This document shows positions 63,043 to 64,000 of a stretch of DNA of 64,000 nucleotides, in pieces. The stretch is taken from contig CAZLRV010000003.1 in the NCBI GenBank assembly GCA_964562175.1, positions 1 to 64,000 of the forward strand. The letters run 5' to 3'. Each line of letters begins with the position of its first letter. Position 1 is the first letter of the stretch. Source of the DNA: CAZCJU01 sp964562175 (GTDB lineage Bacteria; Bacillota; Clostridia; Oscillospirales; CAG-272). The notes under the pieces were generated by a model. It saw nothing but the letters and a program-made list of their open reading frames with translations. It ran no database searches and was not told the origin of the DNA. Both the position numbers and the translations under genes were made by a program.

Positions 63043-64000
63043 ATGTACCACGTTGAATTTAAGGCATTGCCCTTTGCGATTGAGTTTTCTCCCGTTGCGT
63101 TTGAGTTGTTCGGCAGACCCGTGTATTGGTACGGTATTTTGATAACACTCGGCATAATACTTGCCGTTGCTTATGCATTTTATCGTGCAAAGAAAACGGG
63201 CGTTTCCATTGATGATATGTACGACTACACCATTTTTTCCGTAATATTCGCCATACTCGGAGCAAGACTTTATTATGTTCTTTCAAATCTCGATCATTAT
63301 CACTCATTTGTTGATGTGATAAATATTTCCGCAGGCGGCTTGGGTATTTACGGCGGTATAATCGGCGGTATAGTCGCAATAGTTGCCGTATCGCTCGTCA
63401 AAAAAACGAATCCGCTGAGAATACTCGACATTGCCGCCCCCGCCACGATGATAGGTCAGATAATCGGTCGTTGGGGCAATTTTATGAACCAAGAGGCATT
63501 CGGCACAAACACCACCCTGCCATGGGGTATGCGTTCCCATGTCACATCAAGCACCTCGAACAGCTTAATGGGAACAAGAGAATATCTTACACATTACTAC
63601 TCAAAGCTTCAAGCGGAAAATCCCGGTCTTGCCATTGAGCCAAACGGCTTTGTGCATCCGACATTTTTGTACGAATCGCTTTGGAATCTGCTCGGACTTG
63701 CCATTATACACTTCACCTATAAAAAACGCAAATACACGGGCGAAACGCTTCTTTTGTACCTTACATGGTACGGTCTGGGAAGAATGCTTATCGAAGGGCT
63801 TCGTACCGACTCGCTCTATATCACCGGTACGGATATCAGAAAGTCACAGCTGCTTGCGTTTTTGTGCTTCGTCATCGGACTTATTCTTCTTATCGTCTTC
63901 AGAGTGCTTGCGATTCGTAAGGGTTGGTCGGTGCAAACGGATAAGACTGTCGAGGATGAGCTTGTTGCACTTGATGCGATAGATAACGAGGATATAAGCG
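63043..64000 (+). CDS. lgt: Prolipoprotein diacylglyceryl transferase, 3' partial
   Basis: 319 residues visible; the frame is still open at the window end. Attaches diacylglycerol from phosphatidylglycerol to the lipobox cysteine. About seven membrane segments. Lgt signatures are GGLGIYGGIIGG, IGRWGNFMNQEAFG and YESLWNLLGL, and the R/E-rich GLGRMLIEGLRTDSL end of the core. The C-terminal tail beyond about 300 (KTVEDELVALDAID) is hydrophilic and longer than minimal Lgt. AAGGAAA site before the ATG. Serves lipoproteins such as that at 43.8 kb. Confidence 0.95.
   Translation, partial: MYHVEFKALPFAIEFSPVAFELFGRPVYWYGILITLGIILAVAYAFYRAKKTGVSIDDMYDYTIFSVIFAILGARLYYVLSNLDHYHSFVDVINISAGGLGIYGGIIGGIVAIVAVSLVKKTNPLRILDIAAPATMIGQIIGRWGNFMNQEAFGTNTTLPWGMRSHVTSSTSNSLMGTREYLTHYYSKLQAENPGLAIEPNGFVHPTFLYESLWNLLGLAIIHFTYKKRKYTGETLLLYLTWYGLGRMLIEGLRTDSLYITGTDIRKSQLLAFLCFVIGLILLIVFRVLAIRKGWSVQTDKTVEDELVALDAIDNEDIS

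Overview
The window reads as a chromosome segment of an anaerobic Bacillota, most likely class Clostridia and probably a gut or rumen relative of the Oscillospiraceae/Ruminococcaceae. The evidence is a GlgC/GlgD pair, split transketolase, a ylxM-ffh pair, a SpoIID-like protein, an indolepyruvate:ferredoxin oxidoreductase, a large Bacillota-type SRP RNA next to dnaX, and strong Shine-Dalgarno sites with TTGACA/TATAAT promoters. No phage, insertion sequence, CRISPR array or rRNA is visible. The genus assignment is inference.

Layout. 1-7879 is a forward glycogen operon: glgC (5' cut off), glgD, glgA, glgP and a GH13 enzyme, followed by an aconitase-like hydratase (7897-10191). gapA (10310-11341) has its own promoter and terminator. 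11404-15216 is a reverse block of small membrane/envelope genes (DUF308, methyltransferase, DUF378, DUF4097, HAAS). trmB is forward and runs 38 bp into the convergent flavin reductase. An NCS2 uracil permease follows in reverse. 18417-28222 is a tightly packed reverse cluster: phosphopantetheinyl transferase, a divergent type IIA topoisomerase pair, a small secreted protein, SpoIID-like protein, coaE, lytic transglycosylase and M18 aminopeptidase. 28389-32734 is forward: rimO-pgsA, then ylxM-ffh-rpsP-khpA. 32774-41986 is reverse: hisS, aspS, paaK, iorA, iorB, an ACT protein, the SRP RNA and dnaX. 42213-44395 is forward: cardiolipin synthase, a small lipoprotein and tRNA-Leu(GAG). murE (reverse) has its own promoter.

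46116-53739 is the unusual part. One reverse transcription unit has a perfect promoter at one end and a 15-bp-stem terminator at the other. It holds a stand-alone PqqD-like protein (the RiPP recognition fold), a giant 2333-residue secreted protein with a fibro-slime domain and repeated RYKT/GxWH modules, and a 76-residue Cys-containing peptide with a leader-like N-terminus. No modifying enzyme is linked. This is the best candidate for an undescribed system.

54192-64000 is forward: split transketolase, truB, mfd, an M16 peptidase pair and lgt (cut off at the window end).

How the genes fit together: glycogen synthesis and breakdown feed glycolysis and the pentose phosphate route (gapA, transketolase). 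paaK, iorAB and ACT suggest arylacetate/aryl-pyruvate interconversion for aromatic amino acids. The remainder is housekeeping for translation, protein targeting, replication, repair and envelope.
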